Assembly (NCBI GenBank): GCA_012295275.1
Contig: CM022677.1
Location: 6,960,814-7,024,813, forward strand
Length of the DNA stretch: 64,000 nucleotides
From: Chrysomallon squamiferum
Taxonomy: Eukaryota; Mollusca; Gastropoda; Neomphalida; Peltospiridae
Reading direction: 5' to 3'
Shown: positions 25,021 through 36,699 of the stretch, one piece after another
How the letters are laid out: the number at the start of each line of letters is the position of its first letter
Numbering within the stretch: the first letter of the stretch is position 1
Made by a program: the position numbers and the translations under genes
Notes under the pieces: generated by a model
Seen by the model: the letters and a program-made list of their open reading frames with translations, nothing else
Told to the model about the DNA's origin: nothing
Databases searched by the model: none

Positions 25021-25404
25021 AACAAAATACTGTGTGTGTGCCCTATTTCTTAATGTGTGTGTATGTGTGTAAATATATATCAAAATGCATACTATCTCTG
25101 TCACGATGTATGTGTGTGTGTGTGTGTGTGTGTGTTTGTGTTAATACATACTATCTCTGTCACTATGTGTGTGTGTTGTGTGAGAAAGAGAACAGGCCTC
25201 TTGTTCGTATCAGAAAGAAGCAGATAGACTGAGATCTGTAGACAGAAACAGAAACAGAAACAGTTTTAAATAGGTTTAATATTTCATAACACTAAAAATC
25301 ATTATATTTATATGTATAATTTTAACAAATGTATTGTATTTGAAAATGCTATATTGTGTTTTGAGAGGGAAATTGAATGTGTATGTAAACATAAAAACAG
25401 TGAA

Positions 25405-25585
<181 letters not shown>

Positions 25586-25909
25586 ATAAATACATTTGCG
25601 TTGAAAAGTATCAAAATGGAAATTCGTAACTTACCAAGACCTTTTTACAGACTAAAATATTTAAATTATCAAAATTAAAATGCGTGCATGAATGAAAAAG
25701 TAAAAACTCTAAGCATTAAAAGGTAAGTTGAAATAAATTGTATTTGTTTAAATAAAATAAATAAATATAAAAATAATATTAATAATAATAATGACGATGA
25801 TGATGATGATGATAAAAATAAGTAGCATTAGTAATAGCAGTAGTAATAATAATATCATTGATCATAATATCCATAATGATGATGACGATTATGATGATAA
25901 TGACGATGA

Positions 25910-26095
25910 TGATGATTATTATTATTTAATAGATAGTTAAGTTAAATGATCAGATACAGATGCAAAAGTTTAAGTTTAAATTAACAGTTTGAATCAGTTC
26001 TCTGATAAAAAGAATAGCACATACGTTTATTCTTCTTAAAAATTTTTTTGGTAAAGAAATGTGGTTAATTTCTGATTACTAATCATACATCAGAA
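25910..26095 (-). repeat. Repeat R1, copy 6 (inverted)
   Basis: Full R1 in reverse orientation, preceded by a GAT/ATT compound tract at about 25790-25925. Confidence 0.75.
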
Positions 26096-26099
26096 CACA

Positions 26100-27250
26100 A
26101 ACACACCGATAAACATAGGCATACACAGATACTCATAGACACCAGCAAATAATGCTTTATGAAATAAGTACGTAAAAAAGCGTTTTAATACAATATAAAT
26201 TTAAAATACAATTTTCAAGAAATTAGAGAACAGCAAATTTAAACAAATGTTTATTTCTGCTTTACATTAATACATAAAACCATAATATAATTTGTTTTTA
26301 ACTTGAGAAAATAGAGTTATTTGTCTGCTACATAACCTCTAGCGAAATCGCCATAATGTAATCCTTCAGACATATATGCATAGAAAATCAAATATAAACA
26401 TAACTGAACCATAGAGTCAGTCCCTCCATGTAAAATACCTAAAGGGTGATTTTGCTGAAATTTGATATTTGTTTTTGACAACAAAACTAGTCATAATCAT
26501 TCGGCCTTTTTACTTTGTAATCAGTGTGTCCAATGTGTGGAAATTGATCAGTAATTTGATAAGATTCCAAATCTCTTAGTATAAGCTAAATTGTAGTAAT
26601 ATTTTGACCTTTTGAATTCTATCACGTGCTCCAATGACTCATTAAAAATTCCCATGTATAATCACTTTTGCAGTAAAATACACTTAAAGTTGACATATGG
26701 CCCATAGTGCCAATTCGAATTCTTTAATTATATAATGCGGTTGGAAATGTGACATATATTCATTACTTTATTAAAGGGGTAGTTTTGATATAAATTGAGT
26801 GAGTGTATAAAATTCATACAACAGCTCTAAAACGTGCAGTATGGCAGTAACTTTAAATTATCAAAATTACAAAATACCAAAGTAAATTAATGTGTGTATT
26901 TTTTATGAACATTAATACATCGATATACGAACGAAAAAAATAAACACTTTAATTTGATAAAAGAACTAATGTTGTTTGTTAACTCTAAGGTTTAAAAGAA
27001 TAATGTAGAAATACATTTTTTTTAAATAACGAAAAATACTAATTAAAAATAAATAGTGATCATGAAGTATAAATTCTTGATTTTATTTCTGCTCTAAAGG
27101 AATAAAGAAATATTCTTTCCTTCTAAATGAAGAAAGATTTTAACATGTTTCAAAGAAACAACAAATATAGACTTCGGGTTACTACAGACTTAGTGTGTTT
27201 TGTTTGTACTCAGTTTCAGTCACACGGTGTATCTTGGCTCACTACTTTTT
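26100..27250. other. No recognisable gene
   Basis: AT-rich sequence without splice-bounded frames, microsatellites or recognisable transposon motifs. Confidence 0.5.
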
Positions 27251-27264
27251 TATTGGTGTCTATT

Positions 27265-27600
27265 TAGCTTTGCTGTAGGTAAAATTGTTAATCTTGTTAG
27301 GAGAGAAGAGAGACAGTGAGAGTAGAGAGGGAGTGAGAGACAGAACAGAAAGGGAGTGCGAGACAGAACAGAACGTGAGTGGGAGACAGAACTGAGAGAG
27401 AGAGAAAGAGCGGTAGAATGACAGAGTCTGAGAGAGACAGAGAGTTTGAGCAAGAGTGAGAGAATGAGTGAGAATGTAAAACGCAACATACCTTCTGACT
27501 GCCTTCTGTATTAGGAATATCAGTTCATATTTCGTCAGTCACCTAGGAAACAGAGACGTAGAATACCGCTTGGGAAAATGAGTGTATTCATTTTTTGTTA
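27265..27600. repeat. Dispersed repeat R2, copy 2
   Basis: Starts TAGGTAAAATTGTTAATCTT and continues through a GA-rich stretch to GAAACAGAGACGTAGAATAC. It matches the copies at 23.75 and 36.25 kb. Confidence 0.65.
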
Positions 27601-27819
27601 CTTCAGATCAGTTCACAGCTTTGTGAATACACACGCAGAACCCATGTTTATTTTTGACATTTTGCCTGTCATTCAGTTTCATTTCATTTCTTTATTTCTC
27701 TCTTTCTTTTTGTCTTTCTTTTTTTGTCTTTTTTTTTTTCGTTCTTTCTTCTTCTTCTTCTTGAATTTAATTGAATTACGTATTCATAGAAATTGTAGTA
27801 GATGGTCAGTGGTAAGATA

Positions 27820-28290
27820 TAGCTGTTAAATCGTTTAGTTTAAATTAAGTGTTTGAATCAGTTCTGTGTAAACAAATAGCACATCTATTTAGAGTAAAGT
27901 TACTTTATGATGTGGAAAGTAAAGATTTTATAGACGTTCACCACCAACAGTCATGCTTCTCGAACTACAAACTATTCTTATTATTGTTGTTACTGTTGTT
28001 GGTATTGTTGTTGTTGTTGTTGTTGTTGTTGTTATTATTATTATATTTATTATTATTATTATCTCTATTGTGCTAGCTTAATTTATTTGATATGAATTAA
28101 ATTGTTTCTTAACTAAAATTTAATATTTCTCCATTCATGCTAATCAGAGCAAAAATAGATCATTATTATTTTTTCTTCATTTTTCATTTTGTTGTTGATG
28201 TTGTTACCCATGATGATCATTATAATCATTGCTATTATTAAAAGACAATATAGTTATTTCCCTCAACCACTTAATCTAGGAAATTGACTA

Positions 28291-28340
<50 letters not shown>
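27820..28340. repeat. Partial R1 copy 7 and trinucleotide tracts
   Basis: A truncated inverted R1 lies at about 27820-27890, followed by a TTG/TTA tract at about 27985-28065 and an (ATT)n tract at about 28290-28340. Confidence 0.6.
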
Positions 28341-28588
28341 AATTTCATTTTGATAAGTGATACATGCTATTTATTATGATTTGTTTATATTTCATTTCAT
28401 TGTGAAAATGTATAACTATTTCAAATACATGTGAATACAGTTTTATTATTATTATTATTATTATTATTTATATGTATGTGTGTATGTGTATATGTAAGCA
28501 AATATGTATGTACGTATGTATTCATGTATCTATGTATATTTGTATGTATTTACAACTAAATGATGTTCTTTGTTGTTTTTCCTTAAAG

Positions 28589-28748
28589 CTTGTCCTAGTC
28601 GTATCGATGTCATACACGTTCTCGATGGCTCCCAAAGTGTGAAGAAAGAAAACTGAGAGAAAGTTAAAGCTGCAGTCACAGAATCAATCAAAATTTTTCA
28701 AAGTGCTAACAAAGAAACAGTGAGTGTGCAGTCTGTCAGCGTACTCTG
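28589..28748 (+). pseudogene. von Willebrand factor A domain fragment (block A')
   Basis: Copy of 890-1008, with DVIHVLDGSQSVKKEN, the same TGA, then EKVKAAVTESIKIFQSANKE and TVSVQSVSVL to a stop. The frame after the shared stop stays open longer than in block A because the two copies differ by small indels around 985-1005. The metal-site motif DGSQS is intact. It is non-functional in the same way as its partner. Confidence 0.7.
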
Positions 28749-28866
28749 ACATACAGTCGGACGTGCAGTGTCAGTCAGTGTGTGAGTCTAACACTAAGAT
28801 CAGTGTGAAAGTCAGTGTGTGAGTCTAACACTAAGATCAGTGTGAAAGTCAGTGTGTGAGTCCAAA

Positions 28867-28987
28867 GTGGAAACATGCACACTGGGACAGTACAGAAGAG
28901 TGAATCATGCCAGACTAGAGAGGAACCTTAGTCAGAACCTGCAGAAACCCGCCACCCAGCGGAGGGTCAGCAATGCAGTGGAATTAG
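28867..28987 (+). pseudogene. TSP1 fragment (block A')
   Basis: Copy of 1181-1284. It starts VETCTLGQYRRV and then loses frame relative to block A. The alternative frame still gives VRTCRNPPPSGGSAMQWN. It is preceded by about 2.5 units of the 37-bp repeat. Confidence 0.45.
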
Positions 28988-29403
28988 CACAGATTCTGAG
29001 AGAAAAAATAAACAGAATAGTAATAATAAAAAGTTTAATTAAAATAAAAAATTAAATAAACAATATTCCAACAAAATGATACCATGTATTTATAAAGGTA
29101 GCTTCAAAATGTAATGGAAGTGATAGCAGTTTCATGTTCGTAAATTCCTGTAATTGGGGCTTATTGTTAAATCTTTATTAAAAAGCAAGATAACTCCAAG
29201 GAAAGATCAGAATATTACGTTCATTGCATGACGTTAGAACTCTACATAACTTTCAACATTACAAGTAGAATAAAAAATAAAACATCCAGTGAAATTTAAC
29301 ACGAAGATATTATTTTATTTTGGAAACTTCAAGGAAAAAATAAATAATGAAAAAAATCGGGATAAATTACAACACTAGTTGTGGAAATAGTGAACATCAG
29401 TTG

Positions 29404-29475
29404 GATATACGTGCTGACTTGGATATACGTGCTGACTTGGATATACGTGCTGACTTGGATATACGTGCTGACTTG
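29404..29475. repeat. 18-bp tandem repeat (4 units), block A'
   Basis: Four copies of the LDIRAD-encoding unit, against three in block A. Confidence 0.85.
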
Positions 29476-29506
29476 GATATTGTGAAATCGGGTAATGAAG
29501 ATGTAA

Positions 29507-29582
29507 AACTCAAAGCCAGAAGAATTTGATGGAATTAATGACACAGACACTGTCACTCAGCCTTGTTCTGCAGATTCCTGTG
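29507..29582 (+). pseudogene. TSP1 C-terminal half exon (block A')
   Basis: Copy of 1823-1898, ending in TQPCSADSC and donor GTAAGC in phase 1. One difference (AATGACACAG instead of AATAACACAG) gives NDTDT in place of NNTDT, closer to the usual TSP1 pattern. The N-terminal half is missing. Confidence 0.55.
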
Positions 29583-29769
29583 GTAAGCATAAATAATTAT
29601 ATAAATTAATATATTCTAACGCTACAAAGTTATGATATGTCAATATATATGTTAAATTGAAATCATTTAAAATAATTTTTACAAATTTGTTCCAGGGAGA
29701 ATCGATAAATAATATACTTGTGAGGAAATCTTGTTTTGACAAATGCAAATTAGGTTCCCCAAAAGGTTA

Positions 29770-30473
29770 TCATTTATACTTTTTATAGAAATACACAGGA
29801 TACCGTTGTAGTTCACCACAGATCATAAAACCAGGATTAACATCCAGCAAATACTTAGAAAATTTCATTTCCAGTTTATCTATTAGTTGTATATTTTTAA
29901 AACCCCATTATTAGTTTTTCAAATAAATCAAGTATACAATCGATGGAGAGATTATTCTGATGACTTTTACCTTACTGCACATAGCTTTCATTGCTTTGTT
30001 ATATAAATGTTTACGTTGTATTCTGATATTCCGTATTATATCGTCAGCATATAGTAGAATAACAAGTTTTAAATAAATATTAATACTTCATTAGCATTGT
30101 GTAATTGATTCTAGACTATTTGCCTTACTATCTATAAAGAATTCCTCTAAGTCATTTGCATTACTATTTATAAGAAATTCCTCTAAGTCATTTGCATTAC
30201 TATCTATAAGAAATTCCTCTAAGTCATTTGCATTACTATCTATAAGAAATTCCTCTAAGTCATTTGCATTACTATCTATAAGAAATTCCTCTAAGTCATT
30301 TGCCTTACTATCTATAAGAAATTCCTCTAAGTCATTTGCCTTACTATCTATAAGAAATTCCTCTAAGTCATTTTAAAAAATAGAAAATAAAATATGCGAT
30401 TTTCTCCTTGCCTGACACAGATTTCACAATTAAAACAATCAGATAACAAACCGTTCGATGTAATTCTAACTTA

Positions 30474-30508
<35 letters not shown>

Positions 30509-30860
30509 CAAAGACATTAAATTTATTTTTATATTTGTCCATTAAAATAATTAGAGAGTATAAAGAAAATATAAGATCTGTCACTGAATAATTTTTACTA
30601 AATCCAGCTTCGTTTTCTAAACTCAGGTATGTTTCACCTGTGTATTTACTTAATCTAGAATTAAGTGCAGGTATACATACTTTACTTAAACAGCTTAATA
30701 ATGTTCAGGGTCATTTCGAGCATCTTTATTTTTATATATTGTTGTTGTTTTATTTATTTATTTGTTTAAAAGATGATTATACTGATTTTCTTTGTACTTC
30801 AAGTCAGCTTTCAGTATACTTCCACCATATTTTACTAGCTTTTAAAGTTATGGCAAACTT
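29770..30860 (-). mobile_element. Degenerate LINE retrotransposon (block A')
   Basis: Copy of the LINE in block A, ending at the same YFYKKYK-TGA. About 230 bp that carry the AWFDRACKTARKK linker in block A are deleted here near 30823. It contains a 48-bp insertion near 29880-29915 relative to A. It is dead. Confidence 0.65.
30121..30372. repeat. 36-bp tandem repeat inside the LINE (7 units)
   Basis: Seven units against six in block A. The first and last two have GCC and the middle four have GCA at one position, a variant pattern that records homogenisation within the array. Confidence 0.85.
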
Positions 30861-31343
30861 TTTGCATTTTTCTCTGTGACTTCCTTAGAGCTTAATGAAG
30901 TATCTTGGTTTGTCTCGATGGGAGTTGTTCTGTGATCTTTGTTGTCTTGTTTCTCTTGGCTGAGTTGTTGAGTTTCTATTAGTGGCTTCTGTCCCGTTCT
31001 CTCTTACTGCACACAGCCTGCCCTCGAAAGTCGGCTTTAACAATCACACTGAATTCTTCTGTTCTAAGATATAGCAAAGAACATTTTAAAATCCTACTTC
31101 GTATTGTGGAATTATGAATTTTCTTGAGAAATTCTCTGTATTTATTGTGGTTTTTTTCTTAGTTAATTTTCTATAGCTTGATTTGTACTGGTTACAGAAC
31201 AGGAATACAAAATTTGCTTAATTTATTTAAAAACTTAATCAAAACAAAAGGTTTCTTTAATATTGACTGCAATTAATAACTCACTGAATTATTTCGTTAT
31301 ATCAATAGCTTACTATCTGTCTATCTATCTATCTGTATCAGAC

Positions 31344-31346
<3 letters not shown>

Positions 31347-31435
<89 letters not shown>
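31347..31435. repeat. (GA)n microsatellite
   Basis: About 88 bp, the counterpart of the tract at 3782 in block A. Confidence 0.95.
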
Positions 31436-31437
<2 letters not shown>

Positions 31438-31726
31438 AACAAATATTAGTATTAAGTCATGGATAAGAACATGACAAGAAATATCGTTAATAACCTCATA
31501 ATAACAATGCAATAATTTCTTGTTCTAAAATAACAAAGAGTAGAACAATAATTGTCTAAATCATATAATTATTGTTATTTGTTGTTGTTGTTGTTGTGGT
31601 CATTGTTGTTTGTGATGTAAATACGCCCTTAATCTCCTGGACTGAATTCTCTTTAAGATTTGAATGTCGAGATCCTCTTTAACGTAGTAATAATATATGT
31701 TTGATAATAATAATAACAATTTATTG

Positions 31727-31730
<4 letters not shown>

Positions 31731-31810
<80 letters not shown>
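31731..31810. repeat. (CT)n microsatellite at the A'/B' junction
   Basis: About 80 bp of CT. The homology between blocks A and A' ends inside this tract, so it is a likely breakpoint. Confidence 0.95.
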
Positions 31811-31812
<2 letters not shown>

Positions 31813-32119
31813 ACACACAAACAGAAACACATAATACAAACATCTATTGGCACATAATTATGTACATACACATCAAATGTAATAAAAGGAATTGCTGTTA
31901 TTTTATGTTCTTTTCAGTCAAATGTTTTTATATATTTTAGTTTAAGGATAGCGTATTAAAATGTATTTACTATCTGTAACACATAGCTAGATTAGGATAT
32001 AGGTGAAAACTCCCTGAGATCTAACATTTCCTTTTTATACGTTATTTCCTGATGTTCAAGTACATCGTCTATAGCAAACTAGCTGAGTAGAAAATAATTA
32101 TAATAAATCAAGGCGGACA

Positions 32120-32838
32120 TTTGATAATGTAAATAACATTAAAAATAACCCATGAAATAAACTTTAAAAAAAAAAAAAAAAAAAAAAAATATTACGAAAT
32201 TAAATATAATGAACATAATAAAATGTTACATGAAAATATTTTACATAATTTATTGGGTTTTTTAAAATTATTTTAGGAAATTGAAAAAAAAAAATGTATT
32301 TATTCACTTAGTTATGTTGTATTACATATCTTTATTTTTTATTATTATTTTTTTTTTTACAATATTTTTTTTAAGTGCTTGTTATTTTACATATCTTTAT
32401 TTTTTATTATTATTTTTTTTTTACAATATATTTTTTTAAGTGCTTGTTATTTTATACGATTTTTATTCACACACACACACACACACACACAAAACACACA
32501 TATAACAGTGAATTCAGTTTCACACATTTTTATTTTAAACGACAAAGATTTTAATGCGACATCTTTAACGGAAGTTTTCAGATTTTTGTTGTGAACATTA
32601 TGTTAATTTGCGAAAAATGTATTATGGTAATTAGACTGTTCTTTAACTGCAATTATAATAACTTTCTCATTGCTTTTGTAGTTGATAGCTGGATAATAAA
32701 ATATAATTAGGATGACGGCGAACATTTCTTTAACTGTTATTTTAAGATATATAAAAAGCGAAGTGAAAAAAACAAAGATGGCGGAGTAAGTGTTTAGATT
32801 TAGGGTTTGTGACGTCACACAACGCGGATTTCTCAGAA
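32120..32838. other. Block B' flank, non-coding
   Basis: AT-rich sequence with a poly-A run near 32167-32188, an internal direct repeat near 32330-32420 and an (AC)n tract at about 32468-32490. It is downstream of the receptor stop and may include its 3' UTR. Confidence 0.55.
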
Positions 32839-32891
32839 CTAGTTGTAAAACACTGCAGTGAACACTGAAATGACAAGGACCACAACTCCTC
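32839..32891 (-). CDS. TNFR-like receptor copy 2, transmembrane exon
   Basis: Acceptor TTTATTTTTCAG, then phase-1 coding of GGVVVLVISVFTAVFYN and TAG. The segment is a hydrophobic membrane span of about 15 residues with only two polar residues after it, so the receptor would have essentially no cytoplasmic domain. Such receptors act as decoys or need a signalling partner, unless an alternative exon supplies a tail. It joins the stalk exon in phase 1. Confidence 0.6.
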
Positions 32892-32962
32892 CTGAAAAAT
32901 AAAAAATAAGTATATTAAATGTTTCAGGTTGTTCGAGTGTGTGTGTGTCTCTGTGTGTGTCT

Positions 32963-33015
<53 letters not shown>

Positions 33016-33258
33016 GTTTTATGTATTATAATCAATAACGTAGGTACGTATGTGTGTATGTATGTATCTATTTATATAGTTAAGCATGTATATGTACGTA
33101 TGTTTTTTTTTTTATATTATCTTTGTATGTATGTTCGAATCTATATACATGTATATATATATATATGTATGTGTGTATGTATGTATGTATTCATGTATGT
33201 ATGCATGTAAATATGCGTGTGTGTTTGGTTTCGTAATTTAAGTAGGTGAAAAACTTAC

Positions 33259-33297
33259 CAGTCTCATGTAGTGTGCATGTCCCATTGACGTCATCAT
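33259..33297 (-). CDS. TNFR-like receptor copy 2, stalk exon b (39 nt)
   Basis: Bounded by acceptor TTCTGTTTTAG and donor GTAAGT, phase 1 to 1, encoding DDVNGTCTLHET. It is the downstream member of a tandem pair. Unlike exon a it has a cysteine. Because both exons are 39 nt and symmetric, one or both could be included without a frame change. Confidence 0.55.
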
Positions 33298-33340
33298 CTA
33301 AAACAGAAGATGAAGATTTATATGAAATTAATAAAGTATA

Positions 33341-33344
<4 letters not shown>

Positions 33345-33372
<28 letters not shown>

Positions 33373-33420
33373 GTGTATGTATGTATGTATGTATGCATGC
33401 ATGTATATAAATATGCGTGT
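33345..33420. repeat. TATG tetranucleotide tract
   Basis: Between the tandem stalk exons. The duplication of stalk exon plus flanking TATG probably arose by unequal exchange here. Confidence 0.85.
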
Positions 33421-33458
33421 GTGTTTGGCTTCGTAATTTAAGTTGGTGAAAAAATTAC

Positions 33459-33497
33459 CTGTATCATGTAGTGTGTTTGTCCCATTGACGTCTTCAT
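33459..33497 (-). CDS. TNFR-like receptor copy 2, stalk exon a (39 nt)
   Basis: Acceptor TTCTGTTTTAG, donor GTAATT, phase 1 to 1, encoding DEDVNGTNTLHDT. It would join the cysteine-rich exon directly. The donor is weaker than that of exon b. Confidence 0.55.
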
Positions 33498-33673
33498 CTA
33501 AAACAGAAGATGAAGATTTATAAGAAATTAACAAAGTATAATTTTAGTGTACAAATCTAGTTCTAAATATTTACAACTAGAAGAAATAATAACTAAATTA
33601 TTATATTTTCTAACAACCTGTAAAATTGTATTTATATTTTGATACTTACATAAGCAATTCAAATATAGCTTAC

Positions 33674-33965
33674 CCTTAATACAGTCTTCAATGTTCAAAT
33701 TGCCTCCTGTCTTTTGCAGATGATATCCTTCTTTACATCTGCACTGTGTGTTTCTCACTTTGGTGCATTTCTCTACTGTTTGAGCCGTGTTGTCACACGT
33801 GTCACATTCAGCACATCTAGTAGCACGAGTGTAATTCGACTGGTAAAACCCTTCTTCACAAGGCTCACATTCTGATTCACCACCGTTCTCTGTGCAGTGT
33901 GCTACACGTTGTGTACCAGGAGGACACTTTGTACAGTGTACTCCATTTATTTCATATTGTTCTGT
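33674..33965 (-). CDS. TNFR-like receptor copy 2, cysteine-rich exon
   Basis: Acceptor TATTTTTCAG and donor GTAAGC bound a 292-nt exon (phase 0 to 1) open throughout. It encodes 97 residues, from TEQYEINGVHCTKCPPGTQR to GYHLQKTGGNLNIEDCIK. Twelve cysteines lie at exon residues 11, 14, 24, 33, 36, 51, 54, 57, 67, 75, 77 and 95. Their spacing (CxxC, CEPCxxGFY, CAECDTC, CTKVRNTQCRC) is that of TNF-receptor-superfamily cysteine-rich domains: a partial first module, then two to two-and-a-half modules. The predicted role is an extracellular ligand-binding ectodomain. The family assignment is strong. The ligand is unknown. Confidence 0.87.
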
Positions 33966-34262
33966 CTGAAAAATAATATGAAAATTTTACAATTATCAGT
34001 TACAGTTATGTAAGGCTGACTAAGGGTCAAGTTTCAGTTTATTGTTACAATTTCACGTTTCAGCAACAGTTTAATAACATTTACTAACATCACAGTCAAT
34101 AATTATGTTTTGAAAAGTCGTTGATACACATGCATGGTAAGACACAAATACAAACAGAAACACACACACAAAAATATGCATCTAGTAAGCAGTGATGTTG
34201 TTGTGAAGTTGCGAGTGCGAGTAGTTTACGTTGGATGCACGTTGACTTGGGTAAAAACGTAC

Positions 34263-34349
34263 CTCGTTTTCAGAACTTTTCAGAACTTTTGCTCCCACTG
34301 TTGCTCTAAATAGTACGGCAGCCATCCAAATCAACGTTAAAGGTTTCAT
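34263..34349 (-). CDS. TNFR-like receptor copy 2, signal-peptide exon
   Basis: The ATG opens MKPLTLIWMAAVLFRATVGA, a classic signal peptide, followed by KVLKSSENE and donor GTACGT. The exon is 29 codons and ends in phase 0, which matches the phase-0 acceptor of the cysteine-rich exon. A possible acceptor (TTTTTCCTAG) lies 15 nt upstream of the ATG, suggesting a 5' UTR intron, although the other two copies read GG there. Together with the stalk and membrane exons this predicts a protein of about 156 residues (one stalk exon) or 169 residues (both). Confidence 0.75.
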
Positions 34350-34362
34350 GTTGGTGGTAACT

Positions 34363-34785
34363 CTAGGAAAAATAATAATAATAAACCTTAAAATGTACGT
34401 GAAAAAAGCTACTACTGCTATGACTTATACTAATACTAATACTAATAACTGTAGAATGAAAATGTTTACGTAAAGTAACTGACTGATTAAAGCTGGCAAG
34501 GTAAAGTAAGATTACTCCCTTCACTTGGACGTTTTCTAGCGCTTTACCGTAACTGCGCATTAACACTCGTATCACGTGTTTTATCAAACCAATCACAGTA
34601 AGCTGTTTTATATACGTCTCGTCCTTTTCAACGCATTCATTAAATAACAGATTCATAACGTTTTCTTGCTCGGAAGATTTAACACATGTTTCAGCATGTT
34701 TCTGGTGATATTTACATAGCAGAAAAACGAGAAATGGTGATTTAACAAAAACCCAGCTTTTCAGAACAAACCTGCGAGTGAACAA
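34363..34785 (-). promoter_or_regulatory. Conserved region upstream of the receptor, with an open frame
   Basis: This segment is kept in three copies (here, 10600-10900, and inverted at 17810-18320). It contains an open frame with CKYHQKHAETCVKSSEQENV and YIKQLTVIGLIKHVIRVLMR. Between this copy and the inverted one the frame aligns over about 75 codons with many substitutions but no indel. In copy 1 an 8-bp deletion breaks it. Its place directly upstream of the signal exon suggests promoter or 5' UTR, but an additional unrecognised coding exon is possible. No TATA box is clear enough to call in such AT-rich sequence. Confidence 0.35.
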
Positions 34786-34829
34786 ATTCCAATCTTCTTC
34801 TTTGTGTGCGTGTGTGTGTGTTGGTTTTT

Positions 34830-35060
34830 GATTATTAATCAGAAATTAACCAGATTTCCAGACGAAACTAAATTTAAACAAGAATAAAATGATGTGGTAT
34901 TTGTTTATACAGACGTGGCCAATATTTAAACAGTTAATTTAAACTAAATAATTTTACGTCTGCATCTTGTCATTTAACTTAACTCTCCATTTAATAAGAA
35001 CAACAACAACAACAACAACAATAATAATAATAATAATAATAATAATAACGCTGCTGCTGC
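34830..35060 (+). repeat. Repeat R1, copy 8, with AAC/AAT/GCT tract
   Basis: Full R1 in + orientation at the outer edge of block B', ending in a trinucleotide tract (about 34998-35065). It is the counterpart of the copy cut by the gap in block B. Confidence 0.75.
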
Positions 35061-35344
35061 TGCTGATGATGATAAATAAATAAATATCATAGAAAACGTA
35101 TTTATATTTTTAGATACACTCACCTATACACAAACACACAGTCATACACCCAGTGATAGCGAAACACACATAGCCACACATGCATTCACACAAAGATACA
35201 TAGAATTGGAGAAACACAGTGCCTGAGTGACGTAAAATAACTCCACTTCCAATTTTTAGAACAATTTAAGTCATAAACTTTACGTAGGGTGTCAGTAATA
35301 ATCAATTAGTACTTACCAATGTTTTCAACATTTGTCAGCTTTTT

Positions 35345-35590
35345 GAAACAGTTAATTTAAACTAAATAATTTTACATCTGTATCTTGTCATTTAACTTAA
35401 CTATCCATTTAATAATAATGATAACAACAACAACAACAACAATAATAATAATAACAATAATAATAACAACAATAATAACAATAAAAATAATAATACTAAC
35501 AACAACAACAACAATAATAATAACAACAACAACAACAATAATAATAATAATAACAACAACAACAACAATAACAATAATAATAATAATAAA
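35345..35590 (+). repeat. Repeat R1, copy 9 (3' half) with AAC/AAT tract
   Basis: Begins at AAACAGTTAATTTAAACTAA and runs into about 175 bp of AAC and AAT units. Confidence 0.75.
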
Positions 35591-35764
35591 ATATAACACA
35601 ACTTAGAAACACAGGTAGACACACCGACACACAGATACACACATAGAACCTAAATCTACATGAACCTAGTTGTAATTGTAGATCTTTTTTTCCTTATTTC
35701 AGTGATAGCTCAGATAATCCAAAATTCGTAATGTTTATAATATTTATAATGTAAAATCTTGGTC

Positions 35765-35791
35765 GAGAAGAATTTAGTGGTGATTCCTGTG
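35765..35791 (+). pseudogene. Third relic of the TSP1 exon end
   Basis: GAAGAATTTAGTGGTGATTC followed by CTGTG and GTAATC matches the two ends of the TSP1 exon at 1823-1898 with the middle deleted, and the following intron sequence is also similar. Non-functional. Confidence 0.4.
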
Positions 35792-36249
35792 GTAATCATA
35801 AATAATTACATAAAATAATTATATTTGTAAAATAACTTTCTATAACAATGTTGACAGTTAAATAAATAGGTGAAAAACAACAGCAAAAATGAGGATAATC
35901 TGTTTTGATCGACCTCTCTTGTGTGTGTGTGTGTTTCGTAATGTTGTTTTGTTAACGTAATAATAAAAAATAAAGTTGAAAGACATTTTATTTGTTTAAA
36001 TAAAATAAATATACTTTTCAGTGATGAAAATTACTAATTAAAAAGGAATAGTGATTTTGAAAGTATAAATTCTCGATGTACACTTAGATATACTAATATA
36101 ATAATGATGAGGATGATAATGATAAAATAATAATAATGTAGGTGTGTGTGAGTGTTTCATCTATTTTTCTTTTTTGTCATTGTTGTATTTCATAATTATT
36201 ACTATTTTTGTTATTATTGTTTCTTGTTAATTTTGTTTTTGTAGCTGTT

Positions 36250-36600
36250 GCTTTTGTTGTTGTCCAATTATCCTTGATTCAGGTAACATTTTTAATCTTG
36301 TTAGGAGTGAAGAGAGGAAATGAAAGTGAGAGACAGAACAGAAAGCGAGCGAAAGAGTGCCAGAAAGAGAGAGGTATAGTGAGAGAGTCTGAGAGAGACA
36401 GAGAGTTTGAGCAAGAGTGAGAGGTGTGTGAATGTGTACATATAGGTAAAATGTAAAATGCAATAGCTATATGACCAAGTCATGGCTGACTGCCTTCTGA
36501 ATTAAGAACAGCAGTTCATATTTCGCCAGGCATCAAGGAAACAGAGACGTAGGATACCGCGGGAAAAGTATCTTTATCCTACTGTAGCGTGTAAATAATT
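36250..36600. repeat. Dispersed repeat R2, copy 3
   Basis: Matches 27265-27600 and 23750-24200, with a GA-rich middle and the landmark GAAACAGAGACGTAGGATAC. The similarity continues to about 36700 with 24200. Confidence 0.65.
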
Positions 36601-36699
36601 CCCTATAGCTTCTTCAAATCTACAGAATGCGATAATTCAGTTTCTGTTTGATTTATTTATTTCAAAACTTAATAAAAACAAATACTTGCCGGTTAATAT

